A DNA stretch of 64,000 nt from NCBI GenBank assembly GCA_023374025.1, contig SIJG01000015.1:2252680-2316679 (forward strand), in the 5' to 3' direction. Shown piece by piece: positions 21,659 through 32,500 of the stretch. The DNA is from Heterodera schachtii. Its lineage: Eukaryota > Nematoda > Chromadorea > Rhabditida > Heteroderidae. The notes under the pieces are model-generated. The model was not told where the DNA came from. It saw only the letters and a program-made list of their open reading frames with translations, and made no database searches. Within the stretch, counting starts at the first letter, position 1, and every line of letters begins with the position of its first letter. Both the position numbers and the translations under genes were made by a program.

Positions 21659-23032
21659 TCAGTTTTTCTTTCGCTGTCCGCTGGGCCCGGCACTCATTTT
21701 CAGACCACTTTTTGCGTTCATTTGGTCCGATTCTGGCGGAGACAATGGCCTAAACGAAGCAAAAATTTAAATATGACGAGATAAATAAAAGCAAAAGCTT
21801 TTTCCACTCACCCAATGCAATTTCCAGAAAGCCAAATGTTGACATTGTTCAAATTGTCCGTCTTTTTGTCCTCCCATTGAATTGTCACCCCAATTTGGCA
21901 TCGCTTCAACACACAATTAATATCTGGAGATTCTTCTTCCTCTTCTGCCTTCAATGTCAGCTTTTCTTTAGTCTGTTCATTCACCAATTCAAATTGCGTA
22001 ATTGAGGTGTAAGTTATGAACTGAATTATATAGTTGGTAGAAGAAATGGTGGCACGGAGAAATTCCTAAAAATGGGAAACGAAAGAAAATAGCAATCAAT
22101 CCAAATATTTTATTGAAAATGTGGCCACACCTCTTTGAAATCGTTGACCCATTCATTGATTCCTTTCGTATAAGTACAACTCAATTGCTTTGGCTTTCCA
22201 TCTTTTCTCGGAGTGTTCAACCATTTGGACAATGCTTGGCCAGCAGTTGAGTTTTGCCTATCATCGCCAATTTCTTCGATCACCAAATTATCGGGATGGA
22301 TTGAATCCAATTGATTGAGATCAGTGAGAATTGTCGGTGAAATGTGACGACGCAATTTGTCCAAATAAAAACTATTGGGAAGAGTCAAATGGCGAATGTT
22401 TGGCGCAAAAATGGGCCAAATTTCACAGGCAAAAACTTCCCAAATTGGCTGGACAATGCCGTTGTTGTCATGCTTATCATCCAAATACAAAAGCAAATCC
22501 ATATTGGTGCCTCTGTCAAAAATTTGCCGGTTGGAACGAAGAAAGTCAATGACGGAATGGTCAATGTACCTGAAAAGGAACCCCTTTATCAGTTAATAAT
22601 TTAGATTTTGAATTACTCAATTCGAAGGTTGTTAAAGCGGATTTTGTTGTGCAGCGGACGGTCGGGCAATGGAAAATGCAAATTACGGTAGTCCTTTGCT
22701 GGAGGAAATTGATTGAATTTGCCGGTAAACACACTAAGTTTAGGTTCTCCCAACCCAATGGCATTTTGAATATTGATTGGTCTCCAAATTGTCAATTGGC
22801 TTTTGCCATCGAAATGTTTGTCCACTAGCGCATTGAAACGTGGCGAAATCAGTGCCAATTTGAGGCCGAGTTGAGGACGATCAAACAGAGGGAGAATGTC
22901 CATCAAAATGTCGTTGCACACCCAACTGAAATTGCCAAAAATATGTTGAAGCGGTCATAAAAATGAATTCATAAATTCTTAAACCAATAAATTCTCTCAC
23001 ATTTTCTTCAAAATTCGCTTATTCTTTTTCAT
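21659..23032 (-). CDS. F-box-like protein of the cyst-nematode expanded family
   Basis: Five exons join into 374 codons: 23032-23001, 22925-22617, 22569-22131, 22065-21812, 21749-21659, all GT-AG. The start MKKNKRILKK leads into IWVCNDILMDILPLFDRPQL and LALISPRFNALVDKHF, an F-box-like N-terminus that would bind Skp1 in an SCF ubiquitin ligase. The remainder, with NIRHLTLPNSFYLDKL and KGINEWVNDFKE, resembles the leucine-rich/LRR-like back half of this family, and the end CIGPLSPPESDQM is family-like. No signal peptide is present, so it is probably intracellular. The frame is open upstream of the chosen ATG without another Met, so an extra 5' exon is possible. Family recognition is from memory of cyst-nematode proteins. 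Confidence 0.8.
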
Positions 23033-23767
23033 TGCCACGCGGAGACTTCGCCGTTTTCCAAAAGTCACAAATGAACCCAACGGTTTCTGTTGATCAGTTG
23101 CAGAAATGGGGCGGTGCTTGGTGGAGGAAGGTTCTTTTTTTTACAATTTAGCCTAAAATAAGGAAAATCTTTAAAAATTTGCACAAAAATTAAGCGTGGA
23201 ATTCTTTTTCATCCTCATTTATAAATCATCTGAAATCAATGTCAGTGTTATGAATTTAACAATCAAAACGGAACAGCTTGCAATCTGTATCATCCCATTT
23301 TTTGGCCTATTAAAACTTTAAGAACGACAAAAAATGAAAAGAATTCGCATTTCGCTTTTTGGCGCGAAATGCGAAATTTCCACCACTAAGAATGAATATG
23401 TATATTTGAAAATTTCAATTTTTAAAACGAATGCTTCATTTTATTATTTTCTGTTAACATATTACACTCAAAATTGCAAAATTTTTCCGGCGGCGCCTAT
23501 CGGCACCGCCGGACCAACCCAAGCCCAATGTCCTAAAGAGTTTTGAAAAAATAGCGCCACAAAAATAGTGATTAGAGATTTAAAAGCAAAAATATAAGAG
23601 ATTGTTAATTTATTTAAAAAAATCCATAATTTTGAGACTCAGAAAATTCCAAGGTCCCCCCCCCCGCCGAAATGAAAATTTTTAAAAATTTTCAACGAAT
23701 AATAGAAAAATTCTTGGAATTTCTCCCCACAAACAAAAATTTAAAAAGTTTATGGGTACATTTTTGG
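23033..23767. other. Intergenic, contains one GC-rich palindromic module
   Basis: The stretch lies upstream of the F-box-like gene and would include its promoter; no TATA-type signal could be assigned. At 23487-23512 it holds the GGCGCCTATCGGCACC palindrome with the same A/T-rich flanks as elsewhere (TGTTAACATATTACACTCAA before it, GAAAAAATAGCGCCAC after it). Confidence 0.4.
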
Positions 23768-24098
23768 GTACTAATGTACTTTACAGACCATAATAAATAA
23801 TTATTTTTTTAAATCATATAAAAAAATTTCTTGAGTGTTTTCGGGGTCGTTGATGACGAATCTGACATCCATTTCGACCAAATTCGAACCCCGAACCAGT
23901 ATTTCGAACAAAAATTTGAAATTCAACTTTTCAAAAAATCATTTTATGGTGCGAAAATAACTCGAATGCTGGTTAGGGGTTGTAATTTGGTCGAAATTGA
24001 TGTCAGATTCGTGATCAGCGACCCAGAAAACACCCTAGAAATTTTTTTATATGATTTTAAAAAATAATTATTTTTTATGGTCTGTAAAGTACATTAGT
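23768..24098. mobile_element. Palindromic MITE of about 330 bp
   Basis: AATGTACTTTACAGACCATA at the left is mirrored by its inverse at the right, and the arms continue in inverted agreement (GACGAATCTGACATCCATTT against its complement) almost to the centre near 23930. There is no coding capacity of note; the 78-codon plus frame simply reads through the palindrome. Confidence 0.75.
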
Positions 24099-24303
24099 AA
24101 TTAATTGATTTTTCAAACATTTGTTTGCTTTTTAAAAAATAAAAAATCCAGGTCCGGGCTGGATCCAGTCTCGAGGAGCCTGGATTTTTCCTGGACCTGG
24201 ATTTGTCCACGAAATCCAGGTCCGGGCTGGAACTTACATTAGCTTTTCATCCCTATTAATCACTAATCATGCTTGAAGATCATTGATTAATTTAGCAAAT
24301 AAT
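24098..24303 (-). repeat. Right copy of the ~205 bp inverted repeat
   Basis: This is the inverse of 20180-20400, including TCCAGGTCCGGGCTGG, GATCCAGTCTCGAGGAGCC and the flanking TCATCCCTATTAATCACTAA segment. It ends only eight bases before the ATG of the BTB gene, so its edge may lie in that gene's 5' untranslated region or promoter. Confidence 0.8.
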
Positions 24304-24311
24304 TGCTTGTA

Positions 24312-26237
24312 ATGGTTGAACAAATCGTTGAATATAGAGATGATATCACTTTTGCAGTCAAATTGGATGTTTTGGAGACCGGCAAAGTTATTGTGTCGCC
24401 GAAAAAAAATATCGGCCATCTTCTCTGGTGAGTTAATTTTTCTTTTTTTTTCAATAAAATGCTCAATTTTAGGTCCATAAAAATCATGAAATACAATTCC
24501 TCAAAACACAGTAGGCGTAGGTTTATCCGGTATTATGTTCAATTCGAGCGACAGGCCGATGGGAGTCCTGCAGAATTTAAGGTTTTTTCTTCGGAATTTG
24601 GGGAATCGAATGATATTTAAAAATTTAATTGGTTTTGAACAAAATTTATATTTTGGTATTTTTGAGTAACAGGTCAAACACCGTTCTTTATTATTCAGTT
24701 GGATGCTTATTTGGATTCATGTGCTATAACAAAACCGGATCGAGCTCCCGAACACGACTACCAATACACGTGGAGTTGTGAGCCGTTGCGTTTTGAAAGC
24801 ATCAAAAGCGATGAGTTGACTTGGCATTCTGAGTGGCGTTGGATGAATCTGGATGCACTTCGCAATACGGAAAACGAATTTTTGGATGACCAAGGCCGAA
24901 TCCATTTGTGGGCGAGGGTGGACATTTTCGAACTTTCTAATTACGGGTAGGGTTTAGACAGCACTTTACAACTAATATTTACATGTGATTTAGACGCGCT
25001 GATAAGCCAGACCTATTAACAGTGAATGGTCGAACTTTCCGAGTGAATAAATACGTAATCAAACTTCGTGCTAAATTCATTTTACTATGTTTTTCAGATT
25101 TTGGCCGGCTTTTCCCCATTCTTCCGCACTTTCTTTTTCAAGGACGGCTTCAAAGAGTTCCTTACTCAGAACTTCGAAATTCGAGACCCCGAGGTGGATG
25201 CCGACATGTTTGGTCGTATGCTCGACATTGTTATGACGCAAGACCAATACGACCCGGATGGTGGGTTTGGAGGCCATGTTTATTTACACAAATCTCAATC
25301 TCCGACTTGACAGATGAAACTGTGGAAGGCTTGCTTCACTTAGCCGACAAATACGACCTTGCTTGTGTGAAAGAAGTTTGCGAGAAATTCCTCATGGATT
25401 ACAGTGAGCAGTCGCGCATTTTCAAATTTCGGATGGCGGAAGCTTACGGACTTGTCGCCTTAAAAGTAAGGAGGACAAAATTTTTAATCTACTAGTTTGT
25501 AGTGGGTTTCATCGACGACCGATCCTCTGTATTTTATTCATTTTTTTCCAAAAAGCATAAACCGTTTTTTCTTGCCTAAATTTGAGTGATAATTAAAAAA
25601 ATTTGCAGTGTCTGATTTTTGGAAGGTGGGTTGTTTTCGAAAATTAACAGTGAAGAAGCTAACCACGTTTATCCCGCGTTAAATCGACATGATTGAACAT
25701 TGTGCCTCTATATTTAACTATGCATTTTTTTTGTTACCGTTCGCACCCTTCTAGCAAATTCCCCCCTCTTATGCTTTCCTCTTACAAATTAGGCCCGTAA
25801 CAATAAAAAGGCGAGATAGGTTAATTGCTTTATTTTGTAGTTAATCCATCCCAACAATTTTTTTCATTAAGGGTCAAACATTACGGAGGATGGACCCGCA
25901 GGAGTTTTGTGCCAATTTTCTTGCCAATGTCAACGAATTCGCCAAACTCAGCGAAAGATCCAAGCGAACTTGGGACAGGCGCATGGGCGACGTCAGTTTT
26001 GGTCGTTCTTCGGCTTTTCCATGTTACAACTGCCGGAAGCGTCGGCGAGTGTTTTCGCCCGAGCCAAACATTCATTTGTCCATCGGTGATTATACGGCAC
26101 GCTCGCGCACCGTCTCCTCCACTCACACGGCAAGCATTCGCACTTTGTCCCGGTCAACTTCTTACGATGGCCAAGCGAGCAATGACGACAATTCATCCAT
26201 TTACCATCCGCCAACTGAGGCCTCCTTTTCTGCATAG
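24312..26237 (+). CDS. MATH/BTB-domain protein
   Basis: Seven exons give 404 residues: 24312-24427, 24473-24581, 24699-24946, 24994-25054, 25098-25260, 25314-25465, 25872-26237. Residues ~1-165 resemble a degenerate MATH domain (VISP-like IVSPKKNIGHLLW, later WRWMNLDALRN, LWARVDIFELSNY). A BTB fold follows with TVNGRTFRVNKY, ILAGFSPFFRTFFF and a BTB tail LLHLADKYDLACVKEVCEKF. Proteins of this type are substrate adaptors for Cul3 ubiquitin ligases. The last exon (122 codons) is Ser/Thr/Arg-rich and specific to this gene. The acceptor of exon 3 was chosen to keep phase (TTATTATTCAG). The RABL6-like gene begins only 217 bp after the stop. Confidence 0.82.
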
Positions 26238-26454
26238 CAACAAACCCCAGAACCACAAACATTTGCCCCTCATAGTTGGGCACCTTCTGATTTTGCGTGT
26301 GTTTTTAAGAAAGTCAAGTCGAATGTTCAGTGATTCATTTATTTATTTCTAAAATTTTGCTCGCATAATTGTTCAAACACATTTATTTTTGATCTAATAT
26401 TACGTGTTACTTAATAATTTTAGTGTTCACTCAGAGCGAAAAAAATTGTGTGTT

Positions 26455-28792
26455 ATGATAAACGCATTGAGGAAAAAATTTGTTGCGACTGAGGAAGGCG
26501 CAGAACCAAAATTGGGTTAGTTAATGTGTAAAATATGATCGGCTAGGAAAAAGGGACTCTTCGATTGTTTATTTACTAAAAACAGATTTTCTTTTGTATG
26601 CCTTTAAATTGATACTTGATAGCATTTTTTTTCTTTTAACCTCCACTCATTAGCATGCACTAATCGTCGGACGAACATTTCTGCTAATTACCCATTTCCC
26701 GCTGGGGTTAACCTCGTTGGAGCCGAATTGCAACGGAAATTTGCCACTGGCATTGATTACAACAGTTGAATTTTGGGAATTTTCTGAAAAAATTACCGTA
26801 TTAGTGAAAATTTTGATCCGTGGCGACCGAAACACCGGTAAAACTTCCCTTTGGAGTCGGCTGCAGGGAATGCCCTTTCGGCAAGAAGAGGAGGGCGACT
26901 CGTACACCCAAACGGAAGAGATTCAGGTGGGAATCTGAAACGGCAAAGGGAATGGCCCAGGGAAAGTGAGGGGGGGGGGGGGGGCTTGGTACCAGAAAGG
27001 TGTTCCGAGGTTAAAATTACAATTACAAAATCGGAATTACTCCCCAAAATTTTGGGACCATCCTCTGAATAATTTTGTATTTAATTTGTTGGACAATTTG
27101 TGTCTAATGAACTCCTTCCGTCAACTAATCTTTTGAGGTCGCTTCGATCACATGGAATTATCGTGCCCATGATTTCGTGGTCAAATTGGACATTTGGGAT
27201 GTTGTGGACAAGGGACGTCGTGCCGACCCTTCGGCCGGCGCGGCGGCTCCTCTCAAATTGGGATTTTCTCGCAAAAATGCTTCTCAATCGGCCAAATGTT
27301 CCGTCGACATTCCCTCGGCTGTCCAGGAAGTGGTAAATGAGAAGTTAGACCCGAATTTTTTGAAAATTGTTTGTCCAATAACAGCTGTTAGCCACTTTGT
27401 GGGGCCAAACAAACCATTGATTGGCACCAACAAAATTCTGGCATTATAATCACTAATTTTAAGGCACTTAAAGTCGGCACGTAAAAGCCCAAAATAGGCA
27501 TTTGCCTAAAAATTGCGACACTTTTTGCTTTTGTTATTAATTTGTTCGCTTTTTTATTTCCTAAATTAACAAAAATAATTGTCATTAAATTAATCATTTT
27601 ATCTTAAATTAGTCATTTTATTTATGCCTTTTTGCAGATTAAAAATGCTGCTTGTGATGCGAGCACTGTGAACGTTTACAACGGCTGTGACGGAGTCGTC
27701 ATGTTATTCGATGTGACCAGAGATTGGTCAGAGGCGGGGGGGGGGGGCGGAAGGCGTACAAATAAATCATTTCGTTGTTTTTGTTTTATTACTGCTTTTT
27801 CATGCTTTGGTTGGTCTGACTGTTTCCGTGTAGGACCTGGGCTTACATTCGTCGCGAATTGCCCTCAGTGCCCGCCCATATTCCCGTGTTGGTAATGGCC
27901 AACAAAATGGATCTGATCAGTGCTGCTGATCAGCCACAGCCTTCCACCATTGGCGAATGTCTCCAATTTCTGCGCGTTTTCAATGAACGGTGGGGAGGAG
28001 CACACATTTAAAGACCGAGGGGGGGGGCGAGTTGAGGGCGGAATGGCACGAATGGGTGCCGCCAACTGAGTGCCATCTCAGAATCAATTGGGTTTCGGTG
28101 TTACCCCCCCCCCCCCCCCCCTCTGTTAATTGGCATTTTAAGGTGCAAACCTTGCCCAAATGCTTCTTCCGCCGCCCTTTGTCCCCCACTCCCTTTGCCA
28201 ATTCGTTTTGTGAGGGCGTCGATGAAAAGCGCCCGGGGACTGAAATTTTTGTACAATTTCTTTAACATTCCATTCCTAAATGTGCAGGTTTGACTGACAA
28301 ATGAACTTTGTTTAATGCCAGAAAATGTTAATTTATTTCCAGCAAAACTTTCTTAAAAATGCAATGGAAGCGAATTTGAGGGAGCTGCGAATTGCGGAGG
28401 AAGAATTGGACATTTTGGCGAAAGAGGAAGGACAAAATCCGACAAATTGGCGAAGAAAAAGCGACGAATCGGCGGACGAAGGAAAAGGCGAAGAGAGAAA
28501 CAGAAGACTCAGTGGAGAGGAAGAGACGGAGGAAGAAAGGGAGGAGGAGGAGGAAGAACACACGGAAGAGGAAGAAAAAGGGCATGGGGAGAGGCAGAGA
28601 CGGCAAAGGGACGGCGAGCGGACGTCGCCAGCGAAATGCGCACAATTCGCCGCCGCTTCTCGCCCCCGTCCCTCCCCCTCCTCCTCGTCATCGTCGGAAG
28701 AAGTGCCATTTCCAAATTCAAAGGGACAATTCGAAGCGAATGCATTTCCAGGAAGCCAACCCCCACGTGTCGACTTATGCGGAGGATTTTGA
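26455..28792 (+). CDS. RABL6-like (Parf) GTPase
   Basis: Eight exons join in phase to 442 residues: 26455-26515, 26654-26764, 26805-26926, 27138-27332, 27638-27726, 27834-27989, 28143-28287, 28343-28792. The N-terminus has the RABL6-type [19 protein letters not shown], then the P-loop GDRNTGKT (residues 64-71), the G3 box WDVVDKG (118-124), [13 protein letters not shown], and NKMD (216-219) as guanine-specificity box. [20 protein letters not shown] after the fold is diagnostic of RABL6. The tail is acidic and low in complexity; three frames are open there, so the last ~100 residues are uncertain. RABL6 is a large Rab-like GTPase tied to centrosome and ciliary functions in animals. Four introns contain long G or C runs. 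Confidence 0.88.
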
Positions 28793-29541
28793 CGACGGAA
28801 CAAATTAATTGCCAATTATTGCGATGACTCATCGGCCGGGCATTTGGACACAATGTGCAATTTGGGATTTCACACAAAATTATTCCAAATTAATTAATTA
28901 CGACTAATTTACCATTAGTCAGCATTTAATTCCAACAAAATGTTTCCAATAATTCTAACAATAAATTGAAATTCTGAAGTCCATTGGTCATTAAAAAGTT
29001 TTGTCACATATAAAAATATGTAAAAAATATCACAGAAAAAGGCGAAAACAAAAACAAATTGCCGAATAAACTTAAAATGTGGGGACCCGTTTAACTACAG
29101 AAATAATAACAATGCTTGCAATGCATTTCTGTGATTTGATCAGTCCAATAAAAAGTTTTGTTTTGGATTTGCAGAAATAAAATTGATAAATGTTGCAAGC
29201 TAAACTTAGGGGAATGGGTGGACAAACGATGCTTACATTTCTGTTTTGCCAAATATTGCAATTCTGAGATTGTCACGACTTCCCATGCTAATGAGGGAAT
29301 GGAAATGGTAAAGCTGTTTCGCTCAATCTATCAGCAGCAGTTGGTCGAGATTCGTTATCCTTTGAAAAGTTTTCTGATCATTTTGAGTGAAATGCAATTT
29401 CCGTACGATGGCCAATTCGACTGATCCGCCGCCGAAGAAGCAATCAAATTGTATTCGAAGCGCATCGCCCGAGGGGTATTCGGTGGACGAGCGCAACCCC
29501 CGGCGTGGGAGTGCTATCCGCCACCAAAAGCTCCGCGATGT
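28793..29541. other. Convergent intergenic region
   Basis: The stretch separates the 3' ends of the RABL6-like gene (plus) and the patched-related gene (minus). It contains A/T-rich sequence with AATAAA at about 28961 on the plus strand that could serve as poly(A) signal. There is no gene. Confidence 0.45.
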
Positions 29542-32500
29542 TCACCCGTTGCGGTGCTTGGGGAAGCCTTTGACGGACAATCTGCGGAAAGAATCAGTCC
29601 CAATTCTCGCGGTTTTGCCTTCGTCCCGTCCAACCCGAACGATTCTGTCCAGAGAGTGCCCTTGCTGGTGTTTGGGTTGGCACTTTTCCTTTTCACTTTC
29701 TTTCACTCTTTGCACGGTTCCGTTTGCCGTCTTTTGTTGATTCTTTGGTTGAGGGGATGTTAAAATGGCATTTGCATTTTGTTTTGGCACTTTGCATGGC
29801 GAAGTGTCCGTCCGCGTGCCCTTTTGCCTGTTTGCCTTCCGTTTTTCTGCCGCTTCATTCGTCGGCTTCTTTCTCCCTTTTTCGGATTCGTTGTCGCCTT
29901 CTAAACTCGTGTTGCTCGTCGAACTGCCGGTCTCTTCACTTCCGATTCCGCCATCTGACGAGGCGGCGAATGATTCGCTCGAAGACTGTGCCGACCGCGA
30001 AGATTCTCGACGATGCGCCGAGGAGTGGGAAGGAGGAGAGGAGGAGGAAGAAGAAGAGCAGGAAGAGCTTTTGTTGTCGCCGATGGAAGCGGAGGGAAGA
30101 GCGGTGAGAACGGCCGGAAGAATGACCAAACCGTGGAACATGCCCAGACAAACGACCACCACAATGGTCTAAAAAGGGGATAATCGATCCCCGACAGAAA
30201 GACGAAAATGCCTTTAGAAAAACCATGGCCAAATAAGACTGTTTGAGGAGCAGCGGGAGGAGTGCAACGATGGTGGAAAGGCCGACCTGACCATGGTTAA
30301 ATGGGTGGATTAATTGGGTTTTATGTTTTTGTGTGGGGAAGGAAAGAGGTGACTCATCAAAGGCCAACCGAAGGACAACCAAAGGAAGGACCTGAATCAT
30401 TGGCCAACCGATCACGGAAAGGGCTTGTTGCATTCGAATTTGAGCATTCTGAAAAATACGCAATTGGAAAGTGATAGCAAAGGAGGAAAAGCCAAACCCC
30501 GTCAGGAGCTTTGTAATAATGGTAACTGATGTGAGCTGAAAAACATTCAAATTTCGCCGGGTTAACTATTTTTTTGTGTTTGTTTTAATTACTATACATG
30601 TAAAATCCACGCTAAAACCAATGGCCATAAGAAGTGAAGCCATAGACAAGGGATCTGAAGGAAGCGGAAATTACAAGGGAAAGAGGCGCGGCGAAAGCCA
30701 AAAGCGTACCCAAATCGACGCCCCATAAGGCCAAAAAGCCGAAAATTCCGCATGAAATGGAAAAAACTGAGAAAACGGCGGCAACAACACTGAAGGAGTG
30801 GGAATTAAAGCGACAAAAGAGCAAAAAGCGAAGGAAAAGCCAACCTAAGGAAATGGGGGATGAACACGAGACACACCAAACAAGTGCAGAGAAGGGCAAC
30901 CGCAACACTTCCCAGCACAGTCTGATCAATGGAAATTGTCTGAAGCGGAAAAGCCATTGGGAGACAAAAGCATTTATTTGAATGGATTCGTTCCCTTTCC
31001 CATTTTGCTGTCTTCCCATCCAAAAATTGTTTTTAATTGCCATTGTGCTGCTGAACTGAACCTGGTCCACGAATGGCGTGTGGTCGCTGTAAGCGAACAC
31101 TTCCATGTCCGCGTAATGTTGTGCAATGCGTCGCCATTCGCGCACTGTCGGCACCAATTCGTGGTATTTGATGACACGGTGGAAATTAGTGACGAAGAAG
31201 AAGCCGCTTATGCACTCGGGTTGATTGGCATGACACGCGGATTCGTTGTGGTGGACAAAGGAATTCAGGTAGAAGTAGGAGGCGGAGCGGAAAAAGGCCG
31301 GGATTTCGGTGTAAGCGAATGCCGGGGGACGGTCCTCCGCAGGGTCCGCCTGGGTACGGTGGGACACGGTCACTTTAGGTCCCTTCCTACCGTACATATC
31401 CCTCTTCCCTCTGTTTATTGGCACTTTCCCAATTTGCCATTTGCTTCGTTTACCTCTGCTTCGTCTTCATTCTCGTTTTCGCTGCTGTAAAATCGCACAA
31501 AGTCCTCATATTGGGGCAACCAAAAGAAGGTCGACTCGGCCCCGTAACTGTTCAGCGCATGTTCAAAGTCCCACACCAATTGTTTAACACCTCAAAAATG
31601 CGGACTAAAAACAAACAAAACAAAAAAGAATTAGCACACGTGCTAATTGCTGCGGGTCTCGAAGGTCCCCGGGGCGAAGGACGAACACGGAGATGGGCTG
31701 CATGTTGCGGAGAGCAGTCTCAAATTGGAGTTGGAACTGGTGGAGGTAGGAATTGGGCAGTGCCATCTGACAAATGAGTGGCATTTGCTAATTAGTTAAT
31801 TTAATCATTTGCAAAAGTGTGCCTTATCAATGGAAATGTTCGACTGCAAAAGTTGGATGCCCAGCCAAGAAATGACGAAGTAGACGAACATAAACAAAGT
31901 CAGAACGAACCTAAGTAAAGTCAATTTAAATGCGAAGGAGCAGAGGAAAAGACGAGGCTTTTCGAATGGATTTAAAAAGAATTATTTTGGCAAAAGAATT
32001 GGCAAGGAATGCCACGATTGTTCTGTCCCATTGTTCACCTGGTCAACCATTTGGTGACGGCATAAGCCCAAAATTCGATAATTATTCTATGGAAATGTTC
32101 ACCATAAGAGGCCATCGTGCAAAATTCCTGAATAATTGTCGTCAAATTTCTCAGTTGTTTTTCCATTTATTTCCAACTTTTTGTTCGTTTTCATTCTTTG
32201 TTCTCTTTAAAATGCCTTTGTCGGCCTTTTTTTGTCTCCGCCCTTCGCTAAATGCGAGCACTGCCGAAAGGAACACCAATTGGTAGAGCCAACCTTAGAA
32301 GAAAGGCAAAGGGAGTGAGTGATCAGAACAGAGACCGATCAGTGATCATCACAAAAACAAATAAAATTTAAAAAGAAAAACGAACAAATCGAAATGGCAA
32401 TGGCCGAAAATATGCAAAATGTTCTGACGGCTGGCGTATCGGAGAAGGCGCCGATGATGAAAGAAATAATATTGGTGAGAGAGCTGAAAAGGAGCGAATG

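Noticed and set aside
23831..24067. 78-codon frame starting MSVFGVVDDESDIHF
   Set aside because: It reads through both arms of a palindromic MITE; the second half is the inverse of the first.
28328..28877. Three overlapping Glu/Ser/Arg-rich frames at the RABL6 tail
   Set aside because: Only the frame in phase with exon 7 was kept; the others come from the purine-rich low-complexity DNA, although an extra intron is possible.
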